In this document: piece after piece, positions 21,931 through 30,920 of the stretch
How positions within the stretch are numbered: position 1 is the first letter of the stretch
Layout of the letters: each line of letters begins with the position of its first letter
Origin: Streptococcus sp. SN-1
Lineage (GTDB): Bacteria; Bacillota; Bacilli; Lactobacillales; Streptococcaceae
Assembly: GCF_041154385.1 (NCBI RefSeq)
Contig: NZ_AP028929.1
Span: forward strand, 1,996,501 to 2,060,500
DNA length: 64,000 nucleotides
Direction of reading: 5' to 3'
Notes under the pieces: generated by a model
Databases searched by the model: none
What the model saw: the letters and a program-made list of their open reading frames with translations, nothing else
What the model was told of the DNA's origin: nothing
Position numbers and translations under genes: made by a program

Positions 21931-22983
21931 CTAAGCTTTATTTTCATTGCCAGAGAGGTTGAGAACGAGGGTAAAGGTGCTTCCGAGACAGTACTGGCTG
22001 GTAACTGTAATTTCTCCACCCAATTGATGGGCCAATTCACGCGCAATCGCAAGACCAAGACCATGACCACCTGTTTTCATGTTACGCGAAGTTTCTACAC
22101 GATAAAGGCGTTTGAAAATATTCTCCAAATCCTCTGGAGCAATGCCCTGCCCCTCATCGGTCACACTGATTGAAAGCTGGTTATTTTCCAGCTTAGCCAC
22201 CACTTCCAACTTAGTTCCAGGAGCTGAGTATTTAAAAGCATTATTGACCAGATTTATCAAGATACGAGAAAGTTTGGCATAATCTCCCTCAATACGGGCA
22301 GACTCAGGGATTACCTGCAAGTGAACATCTCGCTCCTCTTGCTCAATCAAGAACTGAAATTCACTCATGCACTCAATCAAGAGCTGGTCCAGAAAAATGC
22401 TGTCCTTGCCGGTCGTTTCAACCTGATTTCTAGCCGTGTTTAGGGTCAAAAAATTCAGTTCCTCAACCAGTTTATTGAGTCTTTCCGTCTGGCGTCCAAT
22501 GGTTGCCAGATAATGGTCCTGTTCTCCTTCTTTGATAACCCCATCTAAAATCCCTTCTACCGTCGCTTGGATTGAAGTGATGGGGGTCTTGATATCATGC
22601 GAAAGTTGAGCAATCATCAAACCCTTTTCTCGTTCGCTTTCTTCCAAGGAATCAAAGGTCGCCTGCAAATCATGGGACATTTCATTGAAAGCTTGGCCTA
22701 ATTGTTGAAATTCTACAGGGCCTTGAACCTCCAGATTTGCAGGGAAATCCTTGTCCGCTACTCTCTTGGCATGTTCCTTGAGTTTGCCCAATGAAGTAAA
22801 GACTGGCGATAAAAGAAAGAGACTAATCCCAGCACCGACAAAACTAGCCACGAGAGTCATCCCCACTAGGAAATAAATTTCTCTTTCTTCAATTAGCATT
22901 CGCTGGATGGCCCAAAAAACCACGATAATCGTTAGGAGTGTTGAAATGATATACCCCACTAAAATGTAACTTTTTAATTTCAT
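21931..22983 (-). CDS. hk08: Sensor histidine kinase of TCS08
   Basis: A 350-residue membrane kinase: two transmembrane segments (about residues 5-27 and 38-60) with a very short extracellular loop, a HAMP region, the phosphoacceptor box QLSHDIKTPITSIQATVEG, an N box ILINLVNNAFKYS and the G boxes DEGQGIAPEDLENIFKR and GGHGLGLAIARE. It phosphorylates the adjacent response regulator, whose stop overlaps its start (ATGA). In pneumococcus TCS08 lies beside rpsD and controls pilus, PavB and other surface functions. The short loop suggests sensing within the membrane, as in SaeS-like kinases. Confidence 0.93.
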   Translation of the reverse strand: MKLKSYILVGYIISTLLTIIVVFWAIQRMLIEEREIYFLVGMTLVASFVGAGISLFLLSPVFTSLGKLKEHAKRVADKDFPANLEVQGPVEFQQLGQAFNEMSHDLQATFDSLEESEREKGLMIAQLSHDIKTPITSIQATVEGILDGVIKEGEQDHYLATIGRQTERLNKLVEELNFLTLNTARNQVETTGKDSIFLDQLLIECMSEFQFLIEQEERDVHLQVIPESARIEGDYAKLSRILINLVNNAFKYSAPGTKLEVVAKLENNQLSISVTDEGQGIAPEDLENIFKRLYRVETSRNMKTGGHGLGLAIARELAHQLGGEITVTSQYCLGSTFTLVLNLSGNENKA

Positions 22984-23678
22984 TGACTACCTCGTGCTTT
23001 CTCAATTTTGTAGCCCAAGCCCCAGACGGTTTTGATGGTCGGTGTTTCTGCACTAGCATGTTTAGCCAACTCCTGTCGAAGAGCATGAATATGAACATTC
23101 AAGGTATTGGTGTCATCCACATAGTCTTCCTGCCAGACCTTTTCATAGAGGTCTGTCTTAGAGAAAACCCGCTCTGGATTGCTGGCTAGAAGCCATAGAA
23201 GTTCGAAGGATTTGACTGTCAAATCAAGCGCCACATCTCCGACTTGGACCTCATGGCTACCGTGATTCATCCGTAAATCCCCGAGACTGACGACTTCTGT
23301 CTCACCTCCACGATGAAGGCGACGCAAGATATTGTGGACACGCAAAACCAGCTCACGAGGGCTAAAGGGCTTGGCAATAAAGTCATCTGCCCCCAGGCTT
23401 AGGCCGTAAATCTTGTCCTGCTCACTGGTCTTAGCAGTGATAAAGAGAAAAGGCTGATCTGGAGATTGATACTGAACCTCACTAATCAAATCATAACCAT
23501 CCATCCGAGGCATCATGATATCTGTAATAATCAAATCAATTGGTTTTCGCTTGAAGATTTCTAAGGCATCTGCTCCATCATGAGCCACCAAAACCTGATA
23601 TCCTGCCTGAACCAGATAACGTTGATGAATATCTGTGATTTCTACCTCGTCGTCAACGAGTAAAATTGTCTTTCCCAT
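22980..23678 (-). CDS. rr08: Response regulator of TCS08
   Basis: A 232-residue OmpR/PhoB-type regulator. I choose the ATG at 23678 because AAAGGAGAGACAG precedes it. Receiver domain: acidic pair in LLVDDEVEITD, phosphoacceptor Asp in DLIITDIMMPRMDG, Thr in FLFITAK and Lys in DDFIAKPFSP. C-terminal winged helix from about residue 135 with DLTVKSFELLWLLASN and VHIHALRQEL. Transcribed ahead of hk08 and directly downstream of pavB, a gene reported to be in its regulon. Confidence 0.93.
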   Translation of the reverse strand: MGKTILLVDDEVEITDIHQRYLVQAGYQVLVAHDGADALEIFKRKPIDLIITDIMMPRMDGYDLISEVQYQSPDQPFLFITAKTSEQDKIYGLSLGADDFIAKPFSPRELVLRVHNILRRLHRGGETEVVSLGDLRMNHGSHEVQVGDVALDLTVKSFELLWLLASNPERVFSKTDLYEKVWQEDYVDDTNTLNVHIHALRQELAKHASAETPTIKTVWGLGYKIEKARGSQ

Positions 23679-23800
23679 CTGTCTCTCCTTTGAAAAAACA
23701 GTGCTATACCACAATAGTATAACACTATTTTTATCTCTTTACGAACATTCTAAACGATATCTGGATTTTTCAAATCCCAGATAGAAAGTCTGTAGCTAGA

Positions 23801-26065
23801 CTAGTCATTTTCCTCTTTTTTAGCTTTCAAACCGAGTCCACCTAGCAGACCTGCTAAGGCTAATCCAAAGAATCCAAGAGTAGCCATTGATGTTTGGGCT
23901 TCACCAGTATATGGAAGCATGTCTTTTTGGGCTTTCATTTGATCAGCCATCATTGGAGTTGACACCTTGTTAGTAGATGCCATCTTGCCTTCATCAGACA
24001 TTTTGCTTGAGGTTGCTGGAGCTTGATCTTGTTTCATGCTTGGTGTTGCCATTGGTTGGCTAGCATTCATAGTTTTGTCCTGCTCTTTGTTAGGCATCAT
24101 CTTATCCTGACTAGCAGCTGGCATTTTAGATTTCATCTCATCTTGATTGACACTAGGCATTTGATCTTTCATATTAGACGCATCTTGATGACTATTCATC
24201 ATTGGAGCCTGCATAGCTGAACCATTAGAAGATGGGACGAAACCTGACTGCATCGGAACAAGAGACTGATGTCCGTTCAAGTTTACTGTCAAATCTTTAG
24301 TCGCTACAAGATTGCTCAAGTCTGCCTTGCCGTCTTTAGCACCGTACACTTTGATAGTTGCCTTGTAGCTGTGAGTGCCGTTTTGTTTTAAGAGGTCAAG
24401 TAGCTCTTTATCAGATTTGCCTTGGGTACCTGCCAAATCTACTTCGTAGAAGTAAAGGCCTTTGCCCAATTTCTCTACTGGTGGAAGGGCTGGATTTTTA
24501 GCCGAACCGTTGTCTGACCATGGAGCCTTGTCTGATGCTTTCAAGATAAGGCGTGTTAACATACCATCACCTGCGAAGAATTCATATGGAATGACTTGGT
24601 TGACACCGGCTGTGAATGGGCCTGGGAAGTTGGCTTTGTCCAAGTAAGTGGCTGGGACGTCTACTGTGTCTTTAGTATTGTCAGCCACACCCTTTTGCAC
24701 TTCAGCTGGAGTAGTTAATCCATTCAAGTTTACTGTCAAATCCTTAGTCGCTACAAGGTTGCTCAAATCAGCCTTACCATCTTTAGCACCGTAAACTTTG
24801 ATGATAGCTTTATAACTTTGAGTGCCATTTTGTTTCAAGAGATCAAGAAGCTCTTTATCTGATTTGCCTTGGGTACCTGCCAAATCTACTTCATAGAAAT
24901 AGAGACCTTTGCCCAATTTTTCTACTGGTGGAAGAGCGGGATTTTTAGCTGAACCATTGTCTGACCATGGAGCCTTGTCTGAAGCCTTCAAGATAAGGCG
25001 AGTCAACATACCGTCACCTGCGAAGAATTCGTAAGGAATAACTTGGTTAACACCGGCTGTGAACGGTCCAGGGAAGTTGGCTTTATCCAAGTATGTAGCT
25101 GGAACATCTACTGTATCTTTAGTATTGTCAGCTACACCTTTTTGGACCTCGGCTGGAGTAGTCAAGCCGTTCAAGTTGACATCCAAATCCTTAGTCGCTA
25201 CGAGATTTGTCAAATCGGCTTTGCCATCTTTTGCGCCGTACACTTTGATAGTAGCTTTATAGCTTTGAGTGCCGTTTTGTTTCAAGAGGTCTAGAAGCTC
25301 TTTATCTGATTTACCTTGAGTACCTGCTAAATCCACTTCATAGAAGTAGAGTCCTTTGCCCAATTTCTCTACTGGTGGAAGAGCGGGGTTTTTAGCTGAG
25401 CCATTGTCTGACCATGGAGCCTTGTCTGAGGCCTTCAAAATAAGGCGAGTCAACATGCCGTCACCAGCGAAGAATTCGTATGGGATGACTTGGTTAACAC
25501 CGGCTGTAAATGGACCTGGGAAATTCGCTTTATCCAAGTAAGTGGCTGGGACATCCACTGTATCTTTAGTATTGTCAGCCACGCCTTTTTGCACTTCAGC
25601 TGGGGTAGTTGCTGGTTGAGCTTCACTTGCTTCACGGTTTTGTCCAGAGACTGCAGGAGCAGGATTTGTCGCAGGTTTAACCGCATCTTCTGTTTCTTTC
25701 TTAGATTCAGGTTTTGCTTGCACTTCTTCTTTTGATGCTACTACTTGGTCTTTAGCAGCTACATCCGCTTTTGCTGGAGAGCTTGTAGTATCCAAGCTTG
25801 CTTTAGGTGCTGAGTCTGCCTGTGCTGAAGGAAGAGCTACATCAACTGCTTTCTTGAGAACCTCTGCTGGTAAGTCGCTCTTTTCACTCACCAAAGCAGC
25901 GTCTGGCACAACTTGAGCAGGGGTCAGATTGACCACATCGGCACGCACCGAACTTGGTTGTCCAACTAGGACAAAAAAACCACTGGCCACAACAACTGAG
26001 GCAACACCGACACTAAGACGGCGAATAGACCAACGAGTATATCTTTGATTTGGATTGAATTTCAT
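23801..26065 (-). CDS. pavB: PavB-type surface adhesin with SSURE repeats and LPxTG anchor
   Basis: A 754-residue wall-anchored protein. YSIRK-like export signal (RWSIRRLSVGVASVVVASGF), an Ala/Pro/Lys-rich stretch, then three almost identical SSURE repeats of 149 residues (each beginning TPAEVQKGVADNTKDTVDVP), a Met/Lys/Gln-rich spacer, and the sortase signal LPYTG with membrane helix and KAKKEEND tail. SSURE repeats bind fibronectin and plasminogen. Pneumococcal PavB usually has more repeats, so this allele is short. The spacer with many Met (MKDQMPSVNQDEMKSKMPAA) is unusual in composition. It sits next to TCS08, which is reported to regulate it. Confidence 0.93.
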   Translation of the reverse strand: MKFNPNQRYTRWSIRRLSVGVASVVVASGFFVLVGQPSSVRADVVNLTPAQVVPDAALVSEKSDLPAEVLKKAVDVALPSAQADSAPKASLDTTSSPAKADVAAKDQVVASKEEVQAKPESKKETEDAVKPATNPAPAVSGQNREASEAQPATTPAEVQKGVADNTKDTVDVPATYLDKANFPGPFTAGVNQVIPYEFFAGDGMLTRLILKASDKAPWSDNGSAKNPALPPVEKLGKGLYFYEVDLAGTQGKSDKELLDLLKQNGTQSYKATIKVYGAKDGKADLTNLVATKDLDVNLNGLTTPAEVQKGVADNTKDTVDVPATYLDKANFPGPFTAGVNQVIPYEFFAGDGMLTRLILKASDKAPWSDNGSAKNPALPPVEKLGKGLYFYEVDLAGTQGKSDKELLDLLKQNGTQSYKAIIKVYGAKDGKADLSNLVATKDLTVNLNGLTTPAEVQKGVADNTKDTVDVPATYLDKANFPGPFTAGVNQVIPYEFFAGDGMLTRLILKASDKAPWSDNGSAKNPALPPVEKLGKGLYFYEVDLAGTQGKSDKELLDLLKQNGTHSYKATIKVYGAKDGKADLSNLVATKDLTVNLNGHQSLVPMQSGFVPSSNGSAMQAPMMNSHQDASNMKDQMPSVNQDEMKSKMPAASQDKMMPNKEQDKTMNASQPMATPSMKQDQAPATSSKMSDEGKMASTNKVSTPMMADQMKAQKDMLPYTGEAQTSMATLGFFGLALAGLLGGLGLKAKKEEND
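24266..25606 (-). repeat. Three tandem 447-bp SSURE repeats
   Basis: Units begin at 25606, 25159 and 24712 (read on the minus strand), exactly 447 bases apart, and differ mostly at synonymous sites. High identity makes copy number prone to change by recombination and to collapse in short-read assembly. Confidence 0.9.
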
Positions 26066-26180
26066 AGGATTCTCCTTAGAGTTTTTCTTTATTTGATGAC
26101 TCTAGTATAATCTCCTAAAATTAAAAAGGATTAAGAAAAAGTTAAAATTTTTCTTAAATCCCTCTTATAAAATACTTATA

Positions 26181-27197
26181 TTAATTAAATCCATAAACAG
26201 ATTTGGTGATTTGATAGACGACATTGGAAAGTTTGCGAGCTGGCAAGACGGAGTGTTTGGTCAAACGGCTCAACATAGTCTTACGAATAGCTTGAAAGAC
26301 CTCTGGATTTTCCTGCTGAATATAGGTCCACAGCTCACGTTTTTTAGTCAGATGTTCCGCTGTTCCAGCTCGGTTGAGCAGGGCACTGGAAATCACCGTC
26401 GTAATCTCAATATGATTCAGCAGATATTCTCGCATTTTGGGGTGGATCACTTTAGATAAATCAAGCTGGTCTACCAAGAGTCGATTGACCTTGAGTTGCT
26501 GGTCAATGCGCTTAATCATCACTTGCTCATTGACAGACTGGTCCTCACGCCCAATCAAATAACGATAGAAATCGACAGGCAGATAGTACATGGTCTTGAC
26601 CTGCTGAAGGGGGGTAAAGACAAAAAGATTATCGACATAAAAGGTATGCTCAGGCAATTGGAACTGGCTCGCTCGCAACAAATCTGTCCGGTAAATTAGC
26701 GAGTGCATCATGATATACTGGCCTTTTGAGAAATTTCCAACCTGATCCCAGCCAAAAATCTGCTGGACAGGCAAGACTGACTCGTAACTCATACTCTTCT
26801 TACGAGACTGACCTTCCTTTTCATAGACAAAATTGGTCACAAAGGCATCTACCTCTTGACCTTCACTCTCTAGTTCCTGCAAGGTCTCCAAAATTTTCAG
26901 GTAAGCACGGGGATCCACCCAGTCATCACTATCAACTACTTTAAAATAACGACCAGAAGCCTCTGCCAAGCCACGATTAACAGCACCGCCATGGCCCTTA
27001 TTTTCCTGATAGATGGCTCTAACGATGCTAGGATACTTGCTGGCTAAACGCTCAGCGATTTCCTGAGTTTGGTCCTGAGACCCATCATTGATAATCAAAA
27101 TCTCAACTTGCTCACCACCAATCACTAGCGACTCCACACAGTAATGAAGATAGGCAGCGGCATTATAGCTAGGAATGGCGATAGACAATAACTTCAT
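26181..27197 (-). CDS. Family 2 glycosyltransferase
   Basis: A 338-residue GT2 enzyme: N-terminal SIAIPSYNAAAYLHYCVESL and VEILIINDGSQDQTQEIAER (GT-A fold, nucleotide-sugar binding), GHGGAVNRGL and VVDSDDWVDP with the DxD metal motif near residues 93-96. The C-terminal part is not a membrane domain, so it is probably a soluble or peripheral transferase. The acceptor is unknown. Located between pavB and cabP in the minus-strand series. It might modify surface glycans or teichoic acids, but that is inference. Confidence 0.85.
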   Translation of the reverse strand: MKLLSIAIPSYNAAAYLHYCVESLVIGGEQVEILIINDGSQDQTQEIAERLASKYPSIVRAIYQENKGHGGAVNRGLAEASGRYFKVVDSDDWVDPRAYLKILETLQELESEGQEVDAFVTNFVYEKEGQSRKKSMSYESVLPVQQIFGWDQVGNFSKGQYIMMHSLIYRTDLLRASQFQLPEHTFYVDNLFVFTPLQQVKTMYYLPVDFYRYLIGREDQSVNEQVMIKRIDQQLKVNRLLVDQLDLSKVIHPKMREYLLNHIEITTVISSALLNRAGTAEHLTKKRELWTYIQQENPEVFQAIRKTMLSRLTKHSVLPARKLSNVVYQITKSVYGFN

Positions 27198-27352
27198 AAT
27201 CTACTCCTTTAGGGGACTGATTTTCTTACTCTCTCTTATCACTTCTTTCTATTCTACCATAAAGTCCCGTTTTTGAAGGACTTTTACTAGAATACAAGAG
27301 GTGCTGGTCTCATTTGGGATACAGGTTTCTCTCTATCTGCTATCTTAAACAT

Positions 27353-27376
27353 CAAAAAAGAGGGGAATCCCCTCCT
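27353..27376 (-). terminator. Terminator of the trkH-cabP operon
   Basis: Minus strand: GAGGGG-ATT-CCCCTC followed by TTTTTT, immediately after the cabP stop codon. Confidence 0.85.
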
Positions 27377-28041
27377 TACGAATTTAATTCTGCCAAGTCA
27401 TCTAGATACTGGTTGTTAATGACTGCTAAAATATAGGCATCTGCCTTCAAGAGGTCATTAGGTCCAAACTGGACATCCAGCGGTGAATTTTCTTGTTCAC
27501 GAAATCCTAGGACATTGAGATTGTATTTGCCACGTAGATCTAGCTGGCTCAAACTTTGACCTGCCCAAACACTCGGAATTTTCATCTCTACGATAGACAC
27601 ATTTTTATCCAGCTGAAAGACATCGACATTATTATGAAAGAGAATGGTCTGCGCTAGGGACTGCCCCATTTCATACTCAGGCGAGATCACCGAGTCGGCA
27701 CCGATTTTTTCCAGCACCTTCTTAGCTGTCTGGCTTTTGACCTTGGCAATAACCCTTGGTACGCCCAAACTCTTACAATGCATAACTGCAAGCACACTCG
27801 ACTCTAGATTTTCCCCTGTTGCGACTACAACCGTATCACAGGTATCAATTCCTGCAGTTCTGAGGAGTTCCTCATCTGTAATATCGCCCACAACTCCACG
27901 CGCCAAAACTGGCTCAAATTGATTGATGTGCTCGGCGTGGTCATCGATGGCAATGATATTCATATCTTGCTTGGCTAGGGCCGTTAGGACACTACTCCCG
28001 AAAATCCCCAAACCTAAAATTCCAATCGTACGATCTGACAT
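27376..28041 (-). CDS. cabP: K+ uptake regulatory subunit, c-di-AMP binding (TrkA/KtrA type)
   Basis: A 221-residue RCK protein; the start is set at the ATG at 28041 with AAGGAAG before it. TrkA_N nucleotide fold: TIGILGLGIFGSSVLTALAK and VVVATGENLESSVL. TrkA_C domain in the last 80 residues (VDVFQLDKNVSIVEMKIPSV). In pneumococcus the protein at this locus is CabP, which binds c-di-AMP and gates the adjacent TrkH transporter. It follows trkH with 13 bases between stop and start. Confidence 0.9.
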   Translation of the reverse strand: MSDRTIGILGLGIFGSSVLTALAKQDMNIIAIDDHAEHINQFEPVLARGVVGDITDEELLRTAGIDTCDTVVVATGENLESSVLAVMHCKSLGVPRVIAKVKSQTAKKVLEKIGADSVISPEYEMGQSLAQTILFHNNVDVFQLDKNVSIVEMKIPSVWAGQSLSQLDLRGKYNLNVLGFREQENSPLDVQFGPNDLLKADAYILAVINNQYLDDLAELNS

Positions 28042-28054
28042 AGTTCTTCCTTTC

Positions 28055-29434
28055 TTATCCAATACTAATATCTGCTTTCATATACTGAATCAAATCTTTC
28101 TTATCAGGCTGGTAATCCGCTAGACTAACCAGTAAGGTCAAGGGACCGATACGGCCAATAAACATGAGCACCATGACAATGCTGAGAGCTAACTTGCCCA
28201 ATTCTGGTGTCAGATTTGCCGTTACCCCAACTGTCGCAAGGGCTGAAATGGTCTCAAACATTAGGTAGATAAATCGCGGTGTTCCTTCTGCTGTAATTCC
28301 CAGCAACACCAAGCCCAACAGGAAGGTCATCAAAAAGATAATGAAGACACTAAAGGATTTTTGGACTGTTCGAGCCTCAATGGTTCTCTGCGCCACATTG
28401 GCATGAGGTAAGCCCAGCAATTCACTACGCGCAAAGACCAACAAGACAAAGAAAGTCGTAATCTTGAGCCCCCCAGCCGTCCCTCCAGGTGCCCCACCCA
28501 GAAACATCTGCAGGATATAGATAAACAAGGTCACAGGCCGAGCTTGGGTATAGTCAATAGAAGCAAAACCGGCCGTTCTCATGCTGACGGTTTGGAAAAA
28601 GCTAACCATCACTTTCTCTGGAACACTGAGATTGCCAATGGTCCCTGGATTGTGCCACTCCGTAAAGAGTGTGGATACTGTCCCAAACAGCAAAATCCCT
28701 GCAGTCAAGAAAAGGACCAACTTGGTGTGGAAACGCAGACGGCGTTTTTTCTTCTTGTCAAACTGGGTTGCCAAGTCAAACCAGACCATAAAGCCAAGAC
28801 CACCTGTGATAATCAAGCCAGCAATAACCAGATTAATCAAGGGATCCGTCTGAAAAGCCACTAAACTGCTACTGCCGAAATTATCAAAACCAGCATTACA
28901 AAAGGCTGAAATGGCTAAAAAGATAGAGGTGAAAATACCTCGTCCCCAGCCAAACTCAGGAATAAAACGGAAACTTAGCAGGAAGGCACCCAAACCCTCT
29001 ACCAGAAAAGTCGTCAAAAAGATGGAGCGCATAAAGGCCTTCAGCGAGCGAGTCTCCCCATAACTAAAGCTCTCCTGAATGGTTTCACGACTGCGAAGAC
29101 TGAGCTTCTGCTTTCCCTGAATATAAAAGACCCCAATAAAGGTCATGAGCCCCAGACCACCAATCTGTATCAAGAGCATACAAATCAACTGCCCCCAGAC
29201 ATTATAGGTAGTAGCTACCGGTTGCGTAAAAAGGCCAGTCACACAGACCATAGACACCGTCGTAAAAAGATGGTCAAAATAAGTAGCCTGCGAACCACTT
29301 GCCTGAACAAAAGGCAAACTCAAAAGGAGAGAACCTATAAAAATAACTCCAGCGAAACTTAAAAAGATGCGACGAGCTGGCGAAAGTCCACCCAAGGCCC
29401 TTTCAATTTTTTTCACAAATAATTTGAATAACAT
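28055..29434 (-). CDS. trkH: K+ transporter membrane subunit (TrkH/KtrB type)
   Basis: A 459-residue polytopic protein of the Trk/Ktr/HKT superfamily with about eight to ten membrane helices and four pore-loop repeats. The filter glycines can be seen in VCVTGLFTQPVA, CNAGFDNFGSSS, MRTAGFASIDYT and ATVGVTANLTPE. It imports K+ together with CabP, which would close it at high c-di-AMP. First gene of a two-gene operon. Confidence 0.92.
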   Translation of the reverse strand: MLFKLFVKKIERALGGLSPARRIFLSFAGVIFIGSLLLSLPFVQASGSQATYFDHLFTTVSMVCVTGLFTQPVATTYNVWGQLICMLLIQIGGLGLMTFIGVFYIQGKQKLSLRSRETIQESFSYGETRSLKAFMRSIFLTTFLVEGLGAFLLSFRFIPEFGWGRGIFTSIFLAISAFCNAGFDNFGSSSLVAFQTDPLINLVIAGLIITGGLGFMVWFDLATQFDKKKKRRLRFHTKLVLFLTAGILLFGTVSTLFTEWHNPGTIGNLSVPEKVMVSFFQTVSMRTAGFASIDYTQARPVTLFIYILQMFLGGAPGGTAGGLKITTFFVLLVFARSELLGLPHANVAQRTIEARTVQKSFSVFIIFLMTFLLGLVLLGITAEGTPRFIYLMFETISALATVGVTANLTPELGKLALSIVMVLMFIGRIGPLTLLVSLADYQPDKKDLIQYMKADISIG

Positions 29435-29467
29435 ACATCCATTGTACCATAAAAAGAAGAAGAGTAG

Positions 29468-30232
29468 CTAGATCTGAAAGGCAATCTCAAGGCAGAGTTC
29501 CAAGGCCTTCTCGAAAGCTTCTGAACCCCAGTCACGACTGTCGTACTGATCCAAGTCAGCTAAGGAATCCGCTGTAAACAACAACTCTCCCCAGAGGACC
29601 CCACGTAATTGAGCCACTGCCGCAAGCGCAGAACACTCCATCTCCACAACAGCACAGCCTTCCTCCTTGCGATAAGCCACCTTTTCAGCTGTTTCTCGGT
29701 AAAAACCGTCTGTCGTCCAGGTCATGACTTCTTCATAAGGAATCCCTCTGGTTTCCAAAACGTGCTCAATAGCGGCAATAGCCTCTGGCTGCATTTCCAT
29801 ATAACGAGAAGGTGCCACATAGTGGTAACTAGCTCCCTCATCTCGCAGAGCCCGAACAGGTACTAGAAAGGCATTTTCTTCTATATCAGCCAACACACCA
29901 CAGGTACCTGTAGAGATAATCTGCTCCACACCATAGCCAATCAACCAATCCATAAACTGGGCTGCTGGGGCTGAACCAACAGGAGCCTGAGCCAAACAAA
30001 GTTCCTCGCCCTTGAAATTGATGACATAAATTGGATAGGTTTTGGTGGCAGAAACGAATTCGCCGACACAATCCGCCCCTACTTCCCTCGCATAGCGGTC
30101 AATCTCTTCACCTAAAAAAGCATAGACACACTTCTTGGGCAAGTGCAAATCCAGCCCCTCGTGATTGGGCATGATGACCGCCTGAAGATTGTCATCAAAC
30201 TCTAAAATGGGAATCGCATGTTTCTGAATCAT
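29468..30232 (-). CDS. Purine/uridine nucleoside phosphorylase family protein
   Basis: A 254-residue PNP_UDP_1 enzyme. Family features: IISTGTCGVLADIEENAFLV (phosphate/ribose region), VVEMECSALAAVAQLRGV with the ribose-binding Glu-Met-Glu type signature, and FTADSLADLDQYDSRDWGSE near the end. It would split nucleosides with phosphate to base and ribose-1-phosphate. Substrate preference is not visible. Single gene with Shine-Dalgarno GGAGGTGAG. Confidence 0.85.
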   Translation of the reverse strand: MIQKHAIPILEFDDNLQAVIMPNHEGLDLHLPKKCVYAFLGEEIDRYAREVGADCVGEFVSATKTYPIYVINFKGEELCLAQAPVGSAPAAQFMDWLIGYGVEQIISTGTCGVLADIEENAFLVPVRALRDEGASYHYVAPSRYMEMQPEAIAAIEHVLETRGIPYEEVMTWTTDGFYRETAEKVAYRKEEGCAVVEMECSALAAVAQLRGVLWGELLFTADSLADLDQYDSRDWGSEAFEKALELCLEIAFQI

Positions 30233-30333
30233 AACTCACCTCCTCTAATTTTGTACTATTGTATCAAAAGCTGACCGAGTGTCAAGGAGAAGAATGATAA
30301 ACTGAGGAGAAAAACAATACAATAGCAACATTT

Positions 30334-30362
30334 TTGACAGTGACTCTTTTTAATGGTACAAT
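30334..30362 (+). promoter_or_regulatory. Promoter of the second Fst-type antitoxin RNA
   Basis: TTGACA (30334-30339), 17 bases, TACAAT (30357-30362) with TGG in front of the -10: a near-perfect promoter. The expected start is near 30369. Confidence 0.85.
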
Positions 30363-30368
30363 GGATTT

Positions 30369-30435
30369 GCTTAAAAGTTCGATGAAATAAGCATATAAGA
30401 AAACACCACCGGTTGCCGCCAGTGGTGTTTTTTTG
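30369..30435 (+). ncRNA. Antisense antitoxin RNA of the second Fst-type module
   Basis: About 65 nt, from the promoter above to the terminator AACACCAC..GTGGTGTTTTTTT (30402-30434). It contains AAGTTCGATGAAA (30375-30387) followed by GCATATAAGA. The same AAGTTCGATGAAA plus CACATAAGA lies at 30553-30577 over the toxin start codon and ribosome-binding site, in the same plus-strand orientation. The RNA can therefore pair with the convergent toxin mRNA both at its translation start and at the shared terminator loop, as in the pAD1 par system. Confidence 0.8.
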
Positions 30436-30456
30436 CGCTTGCTCAAGGCGCTCAGG

Positions 30457-30573
30457 CTATTTCTTTTTCTTGTCGCATTTGCTTGCTACAAATCGGATAA
30501 GCCACTCCGATAAGACATTCGCTAGTGTACCAGCAAGAATTGGTAGCAAGACAAGTTCGATGAAAACGCACAT
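30457..30573 (-). CDS. Fst-family type I toxin peptide (second)
   Basis: A 38-residue peptide: MCVFIELVLLPILAGTLANV, then LSEWLIRFVASKCDKKKK. One hydrophobic helix with an internal proline, Trp after it and a Lys-rich tail. AGGAGGTGATC precedes ATG. The extended -10 promoter TGA-TACAAT is upstream near 30620. It shares NVLSE and the Pro/Trp/Lys layout with the toxin at 6173-6268. It stands between the phosphorylase gene and zmpC, outside either integrated element. Confidence 0.82.
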   Translation of the reverse strand: MCVFIELVLLPILAGTLANVLSEWLIRFVASKCDKKKK

Positions 30574-30920
30574 AAGATCACCTCCTGCCTACGCAGTCTA
30601 GTGTTTGCGACCTTACTATTGTATCATCTTTGACTGAAAATAAATAGAAAAATCATTGACATCACCTACTCATTTAGAAAAACTTTCTCCTACACTAGTA
30701 CTTCTTGTATCAAAAACCATCCCAGTTACGAAATGCTTTAAAATTGCTTAATGAAGCAAACTTTCTAAGAGATAGAGTAGGTAAATGTGGGCTGGGTAAA
30801 AAAATGTAGAAGCCTTGTGCAAAGTAACTGAGGACTTATAAAGAAAGAAAAAGGAGTAGATTTATCATCTTACTCCTCATTCTTACAAGAAACACTATTC
30901 AACAATAAAACTCTACAATC
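30574..30920. other. Intergenic region between the Fst toxin and zmpC
   Basis: It holds the promoter of the Fst toxin near 30600-30625 and the zmpC terminator (GGAGTA 30853-30858 / TACTCC 30871-30876, T-run on the minus strand). The rest (about 30640-30840) shows no gene or repeat that I can identify. Confidence 0.5.
30847..30878 (-). terminator. Terminator of the zmpC-like gene
   Basis: Minus strand: GAGGAGTA..TACTCCTTTTTC, a stem of six to eight pairs and T-run about 45 bases after the zmpC stop. Confidence 0.7.

Noticed and set aside
23755..23800. Terminator after pavB (ATCTGG..CCAGAT)
   Set aside because: The stem is good but no T-run follows on the minus strand. Read-through to rr08 is possible, so I did not list it.
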